A DNA stretch of 64,000 nucleotides from Apostichopus japonicus (Eukaryota > Echinodermata > Holothuroidea > Aspidochirotida > Stichopodidae), in assembly GCF_037975245.1 (NCBI RefSeq), contig NC_092569.1, positions 8,552,501 through 8,616,500 on the forward strand, in the 5' to 3' direction. Position 1 is the stretch's first letter; each line of letters begins with the position of its first letter. This document shows, one piece after another, positions 35,763 to 54,504 of this stretch. The notes under the pieces were generated by a model. That model was given only the letters and a program-made list of their open reading frames with translations, did no database searches and had not been told where the DNA came from. The position numbers and the translations under genes were made by a program.

Positions 35763-35871
35763 CTAAAGAAACATTAATTGTTCAGTATATATTCATATTT
35801 ATATTAATGTCTTGTAAATTATGCTGATTTATATATCGATTTTATGTCTTAAATGGTTAGAGAAATAACGC

Positions 35872-35877
35872 AATAAA
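35872..35877 (+). terminator. Candidate poly(A) signal of SLC44
   Basis: AATAAA about 110 bp after the SLC44 stop codon, in AT-rich sequence before the intergenic space. Position only; no transcript evidence. Confidence 0.4.
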
Positions 35878-36429
35878 CCATATAACATCAAACTGATATA
35901 ATGTGTATCAGTAACTTCATTTCTACAAACGTTGCATTAACGCATCTACATCATTGATTTACTTATAAATGTCAGTTAACATTTAGGGATACGATTACGT
36001 AGCCTTCAATAGAGATCACAATAGTATGACCTCGATTGACATAGACATTTACTTGATCATATTTACTCGGTACGATCACTCCTCTCCGTTCACTGTACTA
36101 CACCCCTCCTTTCTAACATTATCCACGCCATTTAAATATACCTTGACATCAAATCTTCCCTTTACATTCTCGCTGTTGCTAGCACTCTGCAGTTTACATT
36201 CACTGGCCCCAAAAGTGCATTAATTTGGGACATCTGGCGTCTGACAAGCTACTTTGTTGGCAAGCATTAATCATATGTCAATGTAATTGTTCCTTTACCA
36301 AACCCTCTTTGACAGTGTTAAGTGATTACGATCGGCAATAGTATTTGGGAGAAAGTTAGCAAGTTGATCTTGTATCAATGCTGTAATTGATACTATGCTG
36401 TTGGTCATTATTATGTAATTCACACTCCT

Positions 36430-36776
36430 TGCAGTCCGTACCAGTCTATACAAGCAGACTATACAAGCAGACAGTATTCAACACTCCTTGCAGTCTGTAC
36501 CAGCAGACAGTATTCAACATTCCTTGCAGTCTGTACAAGCAGACAGTATTCAACACTCCTTGCAGTCTGTACCAGCAGACAGTATTCAACATTCCTTGCA
36601 GTCTGTACAAGCAGACAGTATTCAACACTCCTTGCAGTCTGTACAAGCAGACAGTATTCAACACTCCTTGCAGTCTGTACCAGCAGACAGTATTCAACAC
36701 TCCTTGCAGTCTGTACAGGCAGACAGTATTCAACACTCCTTGCAGTCTGTACAACTTGCAGACAGTATTCAACACT
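36430..36776 (+). repeat. 36-bp minisatellite, about nine copies, between convergent genes
   Basis: Unit CAGTATTCAACACTCCTTGC + AGTCTGTACAAGCAGA with CAAGCAGA/CCAGCAGA variants. As 36 is a multiple of three it stays open in several frames on both strands; these frames are artefacts of periodicity and not likely genes. Confidence 0.95.
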
Positions 36777-36858
36777 AATTGCCGTCTGACCGACCATTGT
36801 CAGATGTAATCACCGTGATCGCCATTTAGTTGGATGTGTTGTATTGATGATTGAATAG

Positions 36859-37656
36859 TTATAACGGAATTTCACCCTCAGAACTATGACCTGGTCGAAA
36901 GCTTGACAGAACAGATGAAACGCTGCCCTTGAAATTTTGTAATTTCGACACAACTCTCTTCCCACTTTTGATGTCACTATATGAATCACGTAAGTCTTCT
37001 TGACTGAATGAGATTTCTTCCAAGTTATCCGAAGGTTCGGGAACGTTCCCACTACCCTTCGGATCAGACGAATCATTATCTGATAAAATATCGTACTTTC
37101 GAAGAGAGGAAAGCTTTCTAAAGGTAAAATCTTTCTTCTTGAAATTCAGAAGAGCCCGTTTGCCATTAAAAGACCTTTTAGTGTCGACGTTGGACGGATT
37201 TTCGCTGATTTTTGTTTCTTCATTAGTTGACGGTATATCGGAAACTGTCTCGACTGTCGCCATTTGTAATTCTTGGTGTGGTGAAGCAGACACGCATGTA
37301 TACGGAGCAGACTGCCCAGTTTCCACGTCTCGCTCTGGTACAATACGGCAATGTCTTCTGCTACGCTGGCGCCAACTAAACCAGTTTTCAACTCTCTCAA
37401 AAATATTTGACGGGGCGTTTTCCTTTTCTTGTTTCTGCTTTTCTTCTCGAAGAATAGCAAGAAGTGTCCATGGGATATCTTCAAGCATAATACTATTGAA
37501 AACAACACACCTAAACTTCTTTAAGGCCTTTTCTGCATACTGCGGGCGGAGTTCGTTGCACTTCTTTTCTATCATATGGTAGAGAATAGGTGTCACACAC
37601 GGCTTGCGGATACTGGCATTGGTTAGCCATTCAAACCCAGCAGTGGCTCCTTCAAA
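36859..37656 (-). CDS. Last exon of the unrecognised gene
   Basis: Open from a TCTCAG acceptor for 265 codons starting FEGATAGFEWL, the longest non-repeat, non-transposon frame in the window. It ends GHSSEGEIPL then a stop. Confidence 0.75.
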   Translation of the reverse strand, partial: FEGATAGFEWLTNASIRKPCVTPILYHMIEKKCNELRPQYAEKALKKFRCVVFNSIMLEDIPWTLLAILREEKQKQEKENAPSNIFERVENWFSWRQRSRRHCRIVPERDVETGQSAPYTCVSASPHQELQMATVETVSDIPSTNEETKISENPSNVDTKRSFNGKRALLNFKKKDFTFRKLSSLRKYDILSDNDSSDPKGSGNVPEPSDNLEEISFSQEDLRDSYSDIKSGKRVVSKLQNFKGSVSSVLSSFRPGHSSEGEIPL

Positions 37657-39484
37657 CTGAGACTACGGCAAAATATAAGAAAAACATTGTTCGATTATTC
37701 TGTCTTAAAAGTGTTTGCATGTGTTGCAGTGTAACTACTCTCGCTGTCAGGCCCGTAACGAGAATTCAAAGTTTTGGGTCCCAATTCTTTGCTGATGCTA
37801 CTGCGGTGCATGGGTAATTTGAGGGTTCTTTGAGAAAGTTTTGTAAGATGGTGCTATCATTTCCATAATATTCATAAATATTACTCAGTGAACAGATATC
37901 TCTGAAATAGTATGTCTAATTAGCTTAATACATTGTACTTGGATAATACAATGTAAGTATATAGATACATGGTTATGATAACTTTGACCTCATTAATATA
38001 TACTGTCACTAAATAGACTTCGCCAACATGGTAACTGATTCCTGGTACCTTCATTTATATGATGCCGCATTAGTCATGACAGAATCCCTCTTCATGTTGG
38101 TGTGCACAAGTTCATGTTTATTACCATGTATGGCTTACCTTACTAAGAATTGGTTTAAACATCGGAACCACTAAACGTTTTGGTTTTCTGGTTTCCTATT
38201 CACGGTACTTTGTTCTTGCAAGGATCGCTAGTTCCCTGACAATAACTCGAAATTTACGCTTACTACATCAAGCAGATTCGTCGTTTCACTTGCATGCAAA
38301 CACGAGGCAATTTCAACTTTATCTCATTCTTATTATGGTCCATATTAAGTCTCTCTGAATCAACAACATTTTGAGATACTCTTTGTCCTCTTGTAGCGAT
38401 TTTCAAGTATAACGACGATAGATTTCAGAAGAGGAGTAAGTCTTTCAAATATAGGATGGTGTACGGTTCAACAAGCTGAGCGAACTAATATTGTTTTAAC
38501 CATGATATGACTATATCATTGACCTTGCTCTGTAGTTTAGTTTTATCCTGCAAATTCCGCCAAATTAAGAATTTAGAATTGAAATGTCAGTCGAAACATG
38601 GATCACTTCTCGCATGCGTTTAATGTTATGGTATCATTCCGGGAAATATAGGATTTAAAATAATTCGTCAAAGTAGCCTATACCTCAAAATATAAAGTTC
38701 ATGCTACCTTGTCTCGCCGTGCAAATGAAATCCGTTTTTATTGAACTATTTGTAAATTGAAATTGCGTTGACCCTTAAAGACAGCATTGTCTATCAGGAT
38801 AGTTACATAAGCATTAGACACAATAGCTCTACTCGAAGCGGTCTTGAAGTTACCTTATAGGCTAGGTCATACTATACGATCATGCCTATCTGGATTCCCT
38901 CTTTAACTTAGACTAGGCATAGTGCGTTCTCATCATGCAGGGCAGCATCTAATAAAACTATGGCATAACTACCACCCACGAGAATAGTTAAACCCATTAG
39001 AAAAATCAGAGTGGTCGCCGTTCTAACGCTGACCTTCAAAATAGTATGTGTACTCTTAAATGTGTACTCGTGGAATTACCATAACCTACATTTTCATGCG
39101 AATGAAGTTACAAGTAGTCCTAAGCTATAGATTTAACCCGTTTATGATTAACCTAATTGAAATTTCATTTCAAAGATCGGCTCATTTAAATTTAAGACAT
39201 TTGTTTTACAAATATACAAGACAATAAACATTTCTCAATAATTTTCTTAATAGATCCTTTCGAATGCTCACCTTGTTTTCGTTTTCTGTTAATTCGTCAT
39301 GACTTCTCCTACTTGTCTGTATTTCTAGTTGTTTCTCCAATTCCCAAAGGAATAAATTGAAGTAAATCGTCCCTCCTCCTTCTTCCTCCAAACTAACAAA
39401 TTCTGTGGACTTACGACATTCTTTTCTTTCCTTTTCGCCTACTTTGATGAGAAGTCCAAACGTAGTTGGAACGTAAATACTCAT
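36859..39484 (-). CDS. Unrecognised protein of about 355 residues (three exons proposed)
   Basis: Read on the minus strand: exon 39484-39272 (71 codons starting MSIYVPTTFGLL, donor GTGAGC), a candidate exon 38195-38139 (19 codons, ETRKPKRLVVPMFKPILSK, donor GTAAGC) and a last exon 37656-36859 (265 codons and stop). All junctions are phase 0. I do not recognise the family. The N-terminal half looks folded and mixed in character (GFEWLTNASIRKPCVTPILY, VVFNSIMLEDIPWTLLAIL). The C-terminal half is charged and Ser-rich, so probably disordered. There is no signal peptide and no clear membrane span. The gene is convergent with SLC44, with stop codons 1.1 kb apart. The upstream sequence at 39490-39780 is relatively rich in CG dinucleotides, as a promoter might be. 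Confidence 0.6.
38139..38195 (-). CDS. Candidate middle exon of the unrecognised gene
   Basis: 57 nt, phase 0/0, with a good GTAAGC donor but an AG acceptor without a clear pyrimidine tract. It is basic and joins both neighbours in frame. Confidence 0.4.
39272..39484 (-). CDS. First exon of the unrecognised gene
   Basis: 71 codons from an ATG in fair context (AATATGA) to a GTGAGC donor. Contains a charged stretch and WELEKQLEIQ. Confidence 0.5.
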
Positions 39485-39799
39485 ATTGACGACAAATCAC
39501 GTTTCAATTCACTGTTCAATAACGATGACAAGATTGACCTGCGTTATCTACTTTAGTGCTAATATAGCATGCATGTTCAATATACGCATACACGTTTTGT
39601 AGAACATGTTATGACTGCGTTCTATGCTCGTACGTTAGTCATATTTAGGTAGTCTGAGCGTGTGACGTAATAAAGAACAGGTTGCGCTATCTAATGAACT
39701 TCTTTTGTTATCGCGCATCGTTTCAGCACTGCGCGCAATGGTTAGAGATTTGTTACAGCGCGTTATCGCTTCATAGCCCCATTAAACTTCAAATCTATT

Positions 39800-40975
39800 A
39801 ATATCGATGCTCGAGCTTATAATGGCCTTCATATTAACACTGATCACAAAATCATTATAAGTAGTTTCACCCTAAATAGCTCAACAAGAAGACAAATTTA
39901 TCCAGTCAATAAGACTGTTGAAAGTAGTAATTCCTGCCATCTTAAATCAAACAAAATTGATTTAATGAAAACGTAAATAAGACATTAAACGAAACCAATT
40001 TTTCCCAATCACCTGCTACTTATTGGAATGAACTGTCAACAATTTGTTTAGACAATGCCCAAAACTTGAATCCACCCACAAAAAAAGTACTTTTAATACT
40101 GAAATAGCAAACTTATCCAAGAAACAAAAAGACCTTAGACTCGAAATTGACAACTGTAAAGATATTGATCAAAAGAGAGAATTAAAAACTAAAAGGAACA
40201 AAATAATTAAACAACATTTTCTAGTCAAAACTGCCCATGAACAAAAATTAATTTCCGATATTTCCGAAATTGAAAATTGTTAGGATGACTCACACCGTTT
40301 CTTTAAAGCAAAAAGAGTAGTACAACAAAAAAGTAAGAGAGACGCCATTACATTTAAAATTGGCGATATACACGTAGGAGATACCGACGCAAAAATTAAA
40401 GAAATCAGCAAACATTTCGAAAAGACTTTTAACTGCAATATCCCAGATCCGAACCAAACGTGTTTCCAGAAAAACTAAACACGCCCTTTGATGAAGATGA
40501 AATTAAACAAGCAGTCTCATCCTTAAAAATAATAAAACCCCAGGTTGTGACAAGGTCACAGCCGAACATCTCAAATATGCCCCATGAACACACAAACAGA
40601 TAGCAAATATCTTAAATTGTATAGCCGAATTAGGAGATTTCCCAATTGAATTTAAACAAGGAATCCTAACTCCTATCTCAAAACCGGGAAGGACTAAAGG
40701 TCCACCAGAAAACTTAAGACCAGTCATTTTATCATCAACACTACGGAAAATTCTTGCGGTTTGTGTGGCCAGGAGGATTCGTCCGTTAATTGATGAGCAT
40801 ATCCTCCCCAAACTGCCTTCACTTCAGGACGACGCACAGCTGAACTCGTCTTCGCTTTTAAAGTGCTAGTAGAAAAAGCTATAACATCCGTAGGTAACAC
40901 TATAAATGTATTGATGAGCAAGGCGTTCGATACAATTCATGACTTGTTCGTGACATGTCCTTCAATGCAGTCGCT
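39800..40975 (+). pseudogene. Decayed LINE (endonuclease tail and reverse transcriptase)
   Basis: Readable in several frames with stops and shifts. NTDHKIIISSFTLN looks like the SDH end of an APE-type endonuclease near 39830. A Lys-rich linker at 40044-40280 is followed by FFKAKRVVQQKS. RT motifs are FDEDEIKQAV, IPISKPGRTK-like TPISKPGRTKGPPENLRPV, ILSSTLRKILAV and LMSKAFDTIHD near 40912. The RT catalytic aspartate normally before MSKAFD is missing. It is cut off at about 40980 by the TA tract and the Penelope element. A non-LTR element; clade not resolved. Confidence 0.75.
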
Positions 40976-40981
40976 AGACAT

Positions 40982-40983
<2 letters not shown>

Positions 40984-41018
<35 letters not shown>
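40984..41018. repeat. (TA)n tract at the 5' edge of the Penelope element
   Basis: About 17 TA dinucleotides directly between the LINE relic and the first Penelope codons. Confidence 0.95.
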
Positions 41019-41021
<3 letters not shown>

Positions 41022-41052
41022 TTCTGATCCCACTCAAGAAATCACACAAAAC

Positions 41053-42684
41053 GTGAAAAGAGTCATCCAAAAGATAGTCTCTAACGGTTCCATTGACCGC
41101 AAGTTAGGCCAAAACCTCCTGGAAAACGACCCAAAACCTGGTCGCTTTTATTTTCTGCCTAAAATTCACAAAGAAGGCAATCCCGGGAGGCCCATAATAT
41201 CGGGTAATGGCACAGCCACTGAAAAAATTTCCAAATTCGTGGATCTCCTCATCCAACCTCTCGTTTCGGCCCTACCGTCCTATGTGCAGGACACTACGGA
41301 TTTCATCCGGAAAATTGGGGAAATAAAAAATCTTCCCTTATCTTCTCTGTTAGTTACCTTGGATGTGTCTTCGTTATACACAAATATCCCCAACGAAGAG
41401 GGCATTTCGGCCTGCACAAAAGCATTCAAACCGATACGTGGCAAAACCCCCACGAAGAAAGAATTGGCCGAATTAATGCAACTTATCTTGACCAACAATA
41501 ATCTGGTATTTGGCAACAAACACTACCTCCAAATTCATGGCACCGCAATGGGTACCAAAATGGCACCGTCTTTTGCCAACATCTTTATGGGAAACCTCGA
41601 GAAAGAATTTTTATCTCGACAAAACTTGAAACCACACACGTGGTTACGTTACATTGACGATATCTTTATGATATGGACCCATGGTGAGGCAAATCTAAAA
41701 CTCTTCATTGATGACATAAACTCGTTTCATCACACTATCAAATTCACTGCTGATTTTTCTGTACATGGCGTTCACTTTCTGGACACCACCGTGACCCTAC
41801 AAAATGGTTCACTCAAAACAGACTTGTTCAATAAACCCACGAACAAGCACAACTACCTCTTACCAAGCAGTTGCCATCCACGTCACTGTACCAGAAATAT
41901 TCCGTACAGTCAAGCGTTGCGCATCCGACGCATTTGCTCCTCTGAAGTCGATTTTGATTCACGCACTAAAGAACTGTCACAACACCTCCTAAACAGACAG
42001 TATTTTCGGGGTACTATTGAAAATGCCATCAAAAAGGCTAAAAGCAAACCCCGTACCGAAACATTGACGTACAAAACTCGTCAAACCAGTTCCAAAAGGG
42101 TACCATTGGTTACTGAATTCCACCCTGGTCTCCCACCACTGGCTAATATCATTCAGAAGAATTTTCACCTACTTCAAGGCACCGAACGCCTGAAATCAGT
42201 ATTCCCAGAATTACCTGTCATCGCTTTTAAAAGACCCAGCAACCTACGGGATATCTTAGTTCGGGCATCCTTTCGGGATGACACCCCATTAGGGGAAATC
42301 AAAACAGAAACTACAGGATCATCGCCCTGTACACAAAATTGCAAAACGTGCTTACTTGTCGATTCGACCGGGGCCTTTCAGAGCAACCAAACCAAACGCA
42401 CGTTCCAAATTCGGCACAAAATTAACTGCCTATCCAAAAATGTCATTTACCTCATCTACTGCAATATTTGTAACTTACAATACATTGGAGAGTCAAAAAA
42501 CACTCTTAGAATGAGAATGACACAACATAGATCGGCGATCAAAACAAAAAAGATCTACCAACCTGTTGCAAATCACTTCAATCTCCAAAATCATTCAATT
42601 GAGAATTTGCGTGTTATTGCCATTGACCAGAACGATTCTTGGACAGATAAATCTAGGAAAGCGAAAGAAAATTTCTGGAACTAA
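41053..42684 (+). CDS. Penelope-like reverse transcriptase with GIY-YIG endonuclease
   Basis: RT motifs in order: LPKIHKEGNPGRPIISGNGT (fingers), LVTLDVSSLYTNIP (motif A, catalytic Asp), GTAMGTKMAPSFANIFMGNL (motif B), LRYIDDIFMIW (motif C, YxDD with both Asp intact) and VHFLDTTV. A cysteine-rich linker (CTQNCKTC ... INCL) is followed by the endonuclease VIYLIYC ... QYIGES ... LRMRMTQHRSAI. The RT copies element RNA and the GIY-YIG domain nicks the target. The frame ends at FWN; the expected tail (LKTTAPFGLNI) continues in another frame, so this copy has a single frameshift. Catalytic residues look intact, so the insertion may be young. Confidence 0.93.
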   Translation: MKRVIQKIVSNGSIDRKLGQNLLENDPKPGRFYFLPKIHKEGNPGRPIISGNGTATEKISKFVDLLIQPLVSALPSYVQDTTDFIRKIGEIKNLPLSSLLVTLDVSSLYTNIPNEEGISACTKAFKPIRGKTPTKKELAELMQLILTNNNLVFGNKHYLQIHGTAMGTKMAPSFANIFMGNLEKEFLSRQNLKPHTWLRYIDDIFMIWTHGEANLKLFIDDINSFHHTIKFTADFSVHGVHFLDTTVTLQNGSLKTDLFNKPTNKHNYLLPSSCHPRHCTRNIPYSQALRIRRICSSEVDFDSRTKELSQHLLNRQYFRGTIENAIKKAKSKPRTETLTYKTRQTSSKRVPLVTEFHPGLPPLANIIQKNFHLLQGTERLKSVFPELPVIAFKRPSNLRDILVRASFRDDTPLGEIKTETTGSSPCTQNCKTCLLVDSTGAFQSNQTKRTFQIRHKINCLSKNVIYLIYCNICNLQYIGESKNTLRMRMTQHRSAIKTKKIYQPVANHFNLQNHSIENLRVIAIDQNDSWTDKSRKAKENFWN

Positions 42685-42942
42685 ACTTAAAGACCACGGC
42701 ACCATTCGGTTTAAACATCAGAAACGATTTGCCGTCCCAGATAAACCAAAACAATTCCTTTACAATTACGACGGAATCGGATTAAAATAATCCGACGCGG
42801 ATTAAAGTAATCCGAATTTCTAAAACTTCTGCTCAATTCAGCAGAAATCAGTAAGTCGCTTTGCCTTTACAACTATGCCGACATCTTCTCTATAAAATAG
42901 TTTCAATTCCTGCTACTCCTTGTCACTTCCGGTGATCATGCA

Positions 42943-42976
42943 CTGAAGAAGAGCTAGTTTTGCTCGAAAGCTCTGC
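42943..42976 (+). ncRNA. Hammerhead-ribozyme-like motif in the Penelope 3' region
   Basis: CTGAAGA, then a GAGC..GCTC stem with a 7-nt loop, then GAAA. This is the CUGANGA / stem II / GAAA arrangement of hammerhead cores, which Penelope-like elements are known to carry. The cleavage triplet and stems I and III were not identified, so it may be a relic or only a resemblance. Confidence 0.4.
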
Positions 42977-43097
42977 AAAAACCAAACATTGGCTGTTTTA
43001 CTTCCAATCACTTACCTAATTCAATTATTGTATCTCACTCGAGATCCAGCCTTTCTCTAAATGCAGCATAGTTGTTTAACAGTTTTTCCGTTATTCC

Positions 43098-43239
<142 letters not shown>

Positions 43240-43289
43240 GTTACACTGCTTAGACCCAAATAGTACCCAAAGATGTTCCCTATAAGGAC

Positions 43290-44096
43290 CATAGGCGTAG
43301 GAGCCTGATTTGATTGGGGGGGGGGGGGCTGTAACGACTTGCCCGAAAAATATAACCAAAATTTTTCGCGCGCTACGCCCGCGTTCAACATCATAAAGCA
43401 GCATTTTGCGTTTGGTCGCCGTTTTCTACTTTTTTGACATGTCCATCGAGTTTTTTACATATATCAATCACAAAACAGCAAACTAAGATATTAGCCAAGA
43501 AAATATCTTGGAGAAAACAAAGTTGAAAGTTGCAAATTTTCCGACTTTTATGCCACCAATTTGAAGTAAGATATAAATAGATAAGCTAGTTATGTATGTC
43601 GTTATGGCATAGTGGAGTCAGTGCGGTTGAGAAAAATCATAGAAAAGGACGCAAAATGCTGCTTTAATGTGCTATCATATAGGCATTCACCGGTTATTAC
43701 ATCACATGCCGATAACCGATGAATGCCCATATGACATGCACAATAAGATGTTAAATGCGCGCGAAGCGCGCAAAAATTTTGGTTTTATTTTCCCTGTTAT
43801 TACCCTTCCATATTGGTTATAATTATTGGGGAAGTCGTTACAATAATAACGATAATAATAATATCAGTTTAACCATTGAAAAACACATTGCAAATTATTC
43901 TTCTTTCCGTAGGTGCCCGAAAAATTCTCAGCATATTGCCCGAATTTTCACCCCCCAAAAAATGAAAAACACACTGCAAGTTATTCTTCTTTCAGTAGGT
44001 GCCCGAAAAATTCTCAGCATATTGCCCGAATTTTCACCAAAGATTTTGGTTGGGGGGCTGCAGCCCCCCAGCCCCCCCCCGCCTCCTACGCCTATG
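43290..44096. mobile_element. hAT-like MITE, 807 bp, perfect ends and 8-bp duplication
   Basis: Ends CATAGGCGTAGGAG and its exact reverse complement; ATAAGGAC occurs at 43282-43289 and 44097-44104. Inside are a 22-bp hairpin (around 43677-43733, with GGCATTCACCGGTTAT against ATAACCGATGAATGCC), GCGCGC-rich patches and an 86-bp-scale internal duplication (GCCCGAAAAATTCTCAGCAT) at 43913 and 44001. The open frames here are not genes. Confidence 0.92.
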
Positions 44097-44104
44097 ATAA
44101 GGAC

Positions 44105-45690
44105 AATTACTAAAGAGGGCCCTACGAGTCTGCTTTATAATTTGAGACGATGTTTAATGTATGAAATTTGATGCGTTTCAAACGAGATCGTGATCGTTCT
44201 GAACTGAGTTCATACATTGTAATTGAAAGCAAAAGTTAAGAGGAATGTTAGCTGTGTATGTGTTATTTGCCTGTGTTATAAGGTTACCATGCACAGAAGA
44301 TTTCTTGCTACGCAGTTGTATATGCTGATTTAATAATCAACAACAGCTTCAACGGTAAACTGCTTAAGCCGATATGCCACATGGTCATACAATAACATCT
44401 ACGAAAAAACACCTAACGGTCATTTGCTACAGTTTTATTATGATACTTAAAATCTCTTCCCATTATTGCTTTTAGATAGCGATAAACAGTTTCCCATTCC
44501 TAACAGTTGTCGATCAAATCAAGAACTGAAGAAAATGAGGTGTATGAAAGACAGAACAGAGAATGACATTACATGTAATCATCTTAGTGATTTGAAGCTG
44601 ATTACACGACAACTTCTCAATGATGTAAACACAGGGCAAGAAGATAACTTCTTCCTATATTTATACTAAGCACATCATTTAAGGCAGTTCCTGATGCTTG
44701 ACGACTTTCCGAAAAGTTTACGTTAAGCCAACATTTACCTCGTCGCTTTGGGTTTGTTGGTTGTTTGGTGAGGTGCGGAACCATCAGTCATTTTTTTGCA
44801 AGCTAAAAACTAAAAGATATAAGAAACCTACTATTGTTGAAGCTAACAGTAGTACACTGGTATCTTGGTATCTTACAAGGTTAGTCAACTTGTAGAGCTA
44901 GTAGGACTTATAATACGGAAGTGAGCTCAGTGTTATAGCTTAACCTGAGTTCACCTATAAGGCTTGTATGCTTACCTGAAACTTATGCAAACACTGGATT
45001 ATTAAGTACATATGCGTTATGTGTTTAACAGAGCCAATAAATTCCACGTCAACAGTAATGAAGTGAATAAACACAGTCTATCCACCATACCAAGAATGAA
45101 ATTATCGGTTAAGCCTTCGATAAAACAAGTTTTATTTAAATGCTACCAATGATACACGAACATCGACAGTATGATCAATGTACACCAATTTTCATTTTTG
45201 CCCCTCTGAATTATATTGAATTTTAATCAATTATAGACACATTTCTATCACGATTGTACGTTAGCCACGACTTTCTGAGGCTACACCCAGCAAAGTTGAT
45301 AGCCTAATAAAGATTCAAGATAAGACTATGAAAAGTGCAAAGTTCATACGCTTGTGTGCGATGTTATACACGGAAGGTTTACACAAAAGCTAAATTCCCG
45401 AGGCAAACTGACACGCACCGTGCGTCTCTATATGAAATAATGATATTTATTGCATATAGAGGAGGTTGTATAAAGTAATATATTTAGATATTAATCACAA
45501 TAGTTCTCGCCCAACCATCCGCAAACATACATATACAAAGAAATGGAAAGAAAGTGTGAATTGTACTTCACTACTATTGATTAATAACCTTAGTAATGAA
45601 AACAACAGCCGCATATCTCTCGTATAGTAACAAAACTGTGTATTTCATATGTTCTTTATTAATGTTGTGCAATATTCTCTCAAATACAGG
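44105..45690. other. Stretch with no recognised gene
   Basis: AT-rich intergenic sequence. No coding, RNA or repeat feature can be supported by eye. Confidence 0.3.
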
Positions 45691-45696
45691 ATACAG

Positions 45697-46152
45697 ACCA
45701 AGGAACTGCATATACCATGTCCATATTTGCTATAACTGATTTGATATCACCATCCTTCCCGGAGGTTTATATATTGCCACGGAACTGCATATACCATGTC
45801 CATATTTGCTATAACTGGTTTGATATCACCATCCTACCCGGAGGTTTATATATGACCACGGAACTGCATATACCATGTCCATCTTTGCTATATGACTGAT
45901 TTGATATCACCATCCTACCCGGAGGTTTATATATTGCCACGGAACTGCATATACCATGTCCATATTTGCTATAACTGGTTTGATATCACCATCCTATCCG
46001 GAGGTATATATATGACCAAGGAACTGCATATACCATCCCCACATTTGCTATAACTGGTTTAATATCACCACACTACCCGGAGGTTTATATATGACCACGG
46101 AACTGCATATACCATCCCCATATTTGCTATATAACTGGTTTGAAATCACCAC
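45697..46152 (+). repeat. 79-bp minisatellite, about 5.7 copies
   Basis: Unit starts CCACGGAACTGCATATACCA and continues TGTCCATATTTGCTATAACT, GGTTTGATATCACCATCCTA, CCCGGAGGTTTATATATGA. Confidence 0.93.
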
Positions 46153-46364
46153 TTACTTATCTTATCTTATCAAACTAAAATAATATCGATCTCTTGGTTG
46201 ATGAAAGTTAAACTTAATCATAACGTCAATTTGAACTTTATAATGCACGATGTTCCCAAAAATGTAACAAAGTTATGCAAACGGACCAAAAACATGATCA
46301 TAATGGACATCCTTGCAACACATTCGTTTGGCTTAACTATGCTGTTTATTCAGAACTGTTGATA

Positions 46365-46780
46365 CAGTGGCGGAGCTAGGGGTATTGGTCAGGAGGGCGA
46401 GAATGGTCTGTAGGGGCGCTTTCGACACTATTTAAGCGGAGCGCCACCACAGGTTGGCGCGTAACGTACAGAATCTTTTTTTTTTTGTGAGTAAAGATAC
46501 TCCCTAGATCGCCGGAAATGACCCTTTCCGGGCCTGGCTAATTTGCAGATAAACGAAGAATAAATAGGTGTCATCGCCAAATTACACCAACAAAATGTGA
46601 CAAATGTCAATATTTAGATGAGAGCGCAATAAAAAAGTCAACAATCGCGAATCAATCGCGAATCAGTGAAAAGTGGTAAAGAGCTGAAAAGGGCGCCATC
46701 AGTCCATTTGAGTCCGTCAGGGGGTGGGGGGGGGGGGCGGGGGAATTCGCCCTCCTGACTGTATGGACGCTCCGCCACTG
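46365..46780. mobile_element. hAT-like MITE, 416 bp, perfect 8-bp target duplication
   Basis: Ends CAGTGGCGGAGC and GCTCCGCCACTG; TGTTGATA occurs at 46357-46364 and 46781-46788. Inside, AGATCGCCGGAAATG matches in reverse complement the CATTTCCGGTGATCT word of the nest near 4726, so the two families are related. Confidence 0.92.
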
Positions 46781-46961
46781 TGTTGATACATAAAACTATA
46801 TATATTCTAAATGTATGCCACTGCATGGTTAGATATGATAACATGAGCTCGTTACAAATTGGATGTGGGGCCGGGTAAAAATCGATGAACGCACATTTAA
46901 GGGGTTATCCAAGATAATCGAACCCCTTAATAAGGCATCAAGTTCCATTTATAGTCTTATG

Positions 46962-54504
<7,543 letters not shown>

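Larger units (their letters stand above)
41020..43040 (+). mobile_element. Penelope-like retroelement, 5'-truncated, near-intact ORF
   Basis: A long frame from the TA tract to 42684 (its first ATG is at 41053, giving 543 residues) is followed by a one-base shift, after which a typical Penelope tail resumes. The 3' untranslated part holds two short hairpins (GGATTAAAATAATCC and GGATTAAAGTAATCC at 42778-42815) and a hammerhead-like motif at 42943. Full elements of this group usually have more N-terminal sequence, so the 5' end is missing. Long TA tracts lie on both sides (40984-41018 and 43101-43195). Confidence 0.9.

Noticed and set aside
36446-36809. Four overlapping open frames of 96-140 codons over the 36-bp repeat
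   Set aside because: They follow from a repeat unit divisible by three without stops; the translations are 12-residue repeats on both strands.
43755-44171. 138-codon open frame
   Set aside because: Falls inside the 807-bp MITE and spans its internal duplication and C-run.
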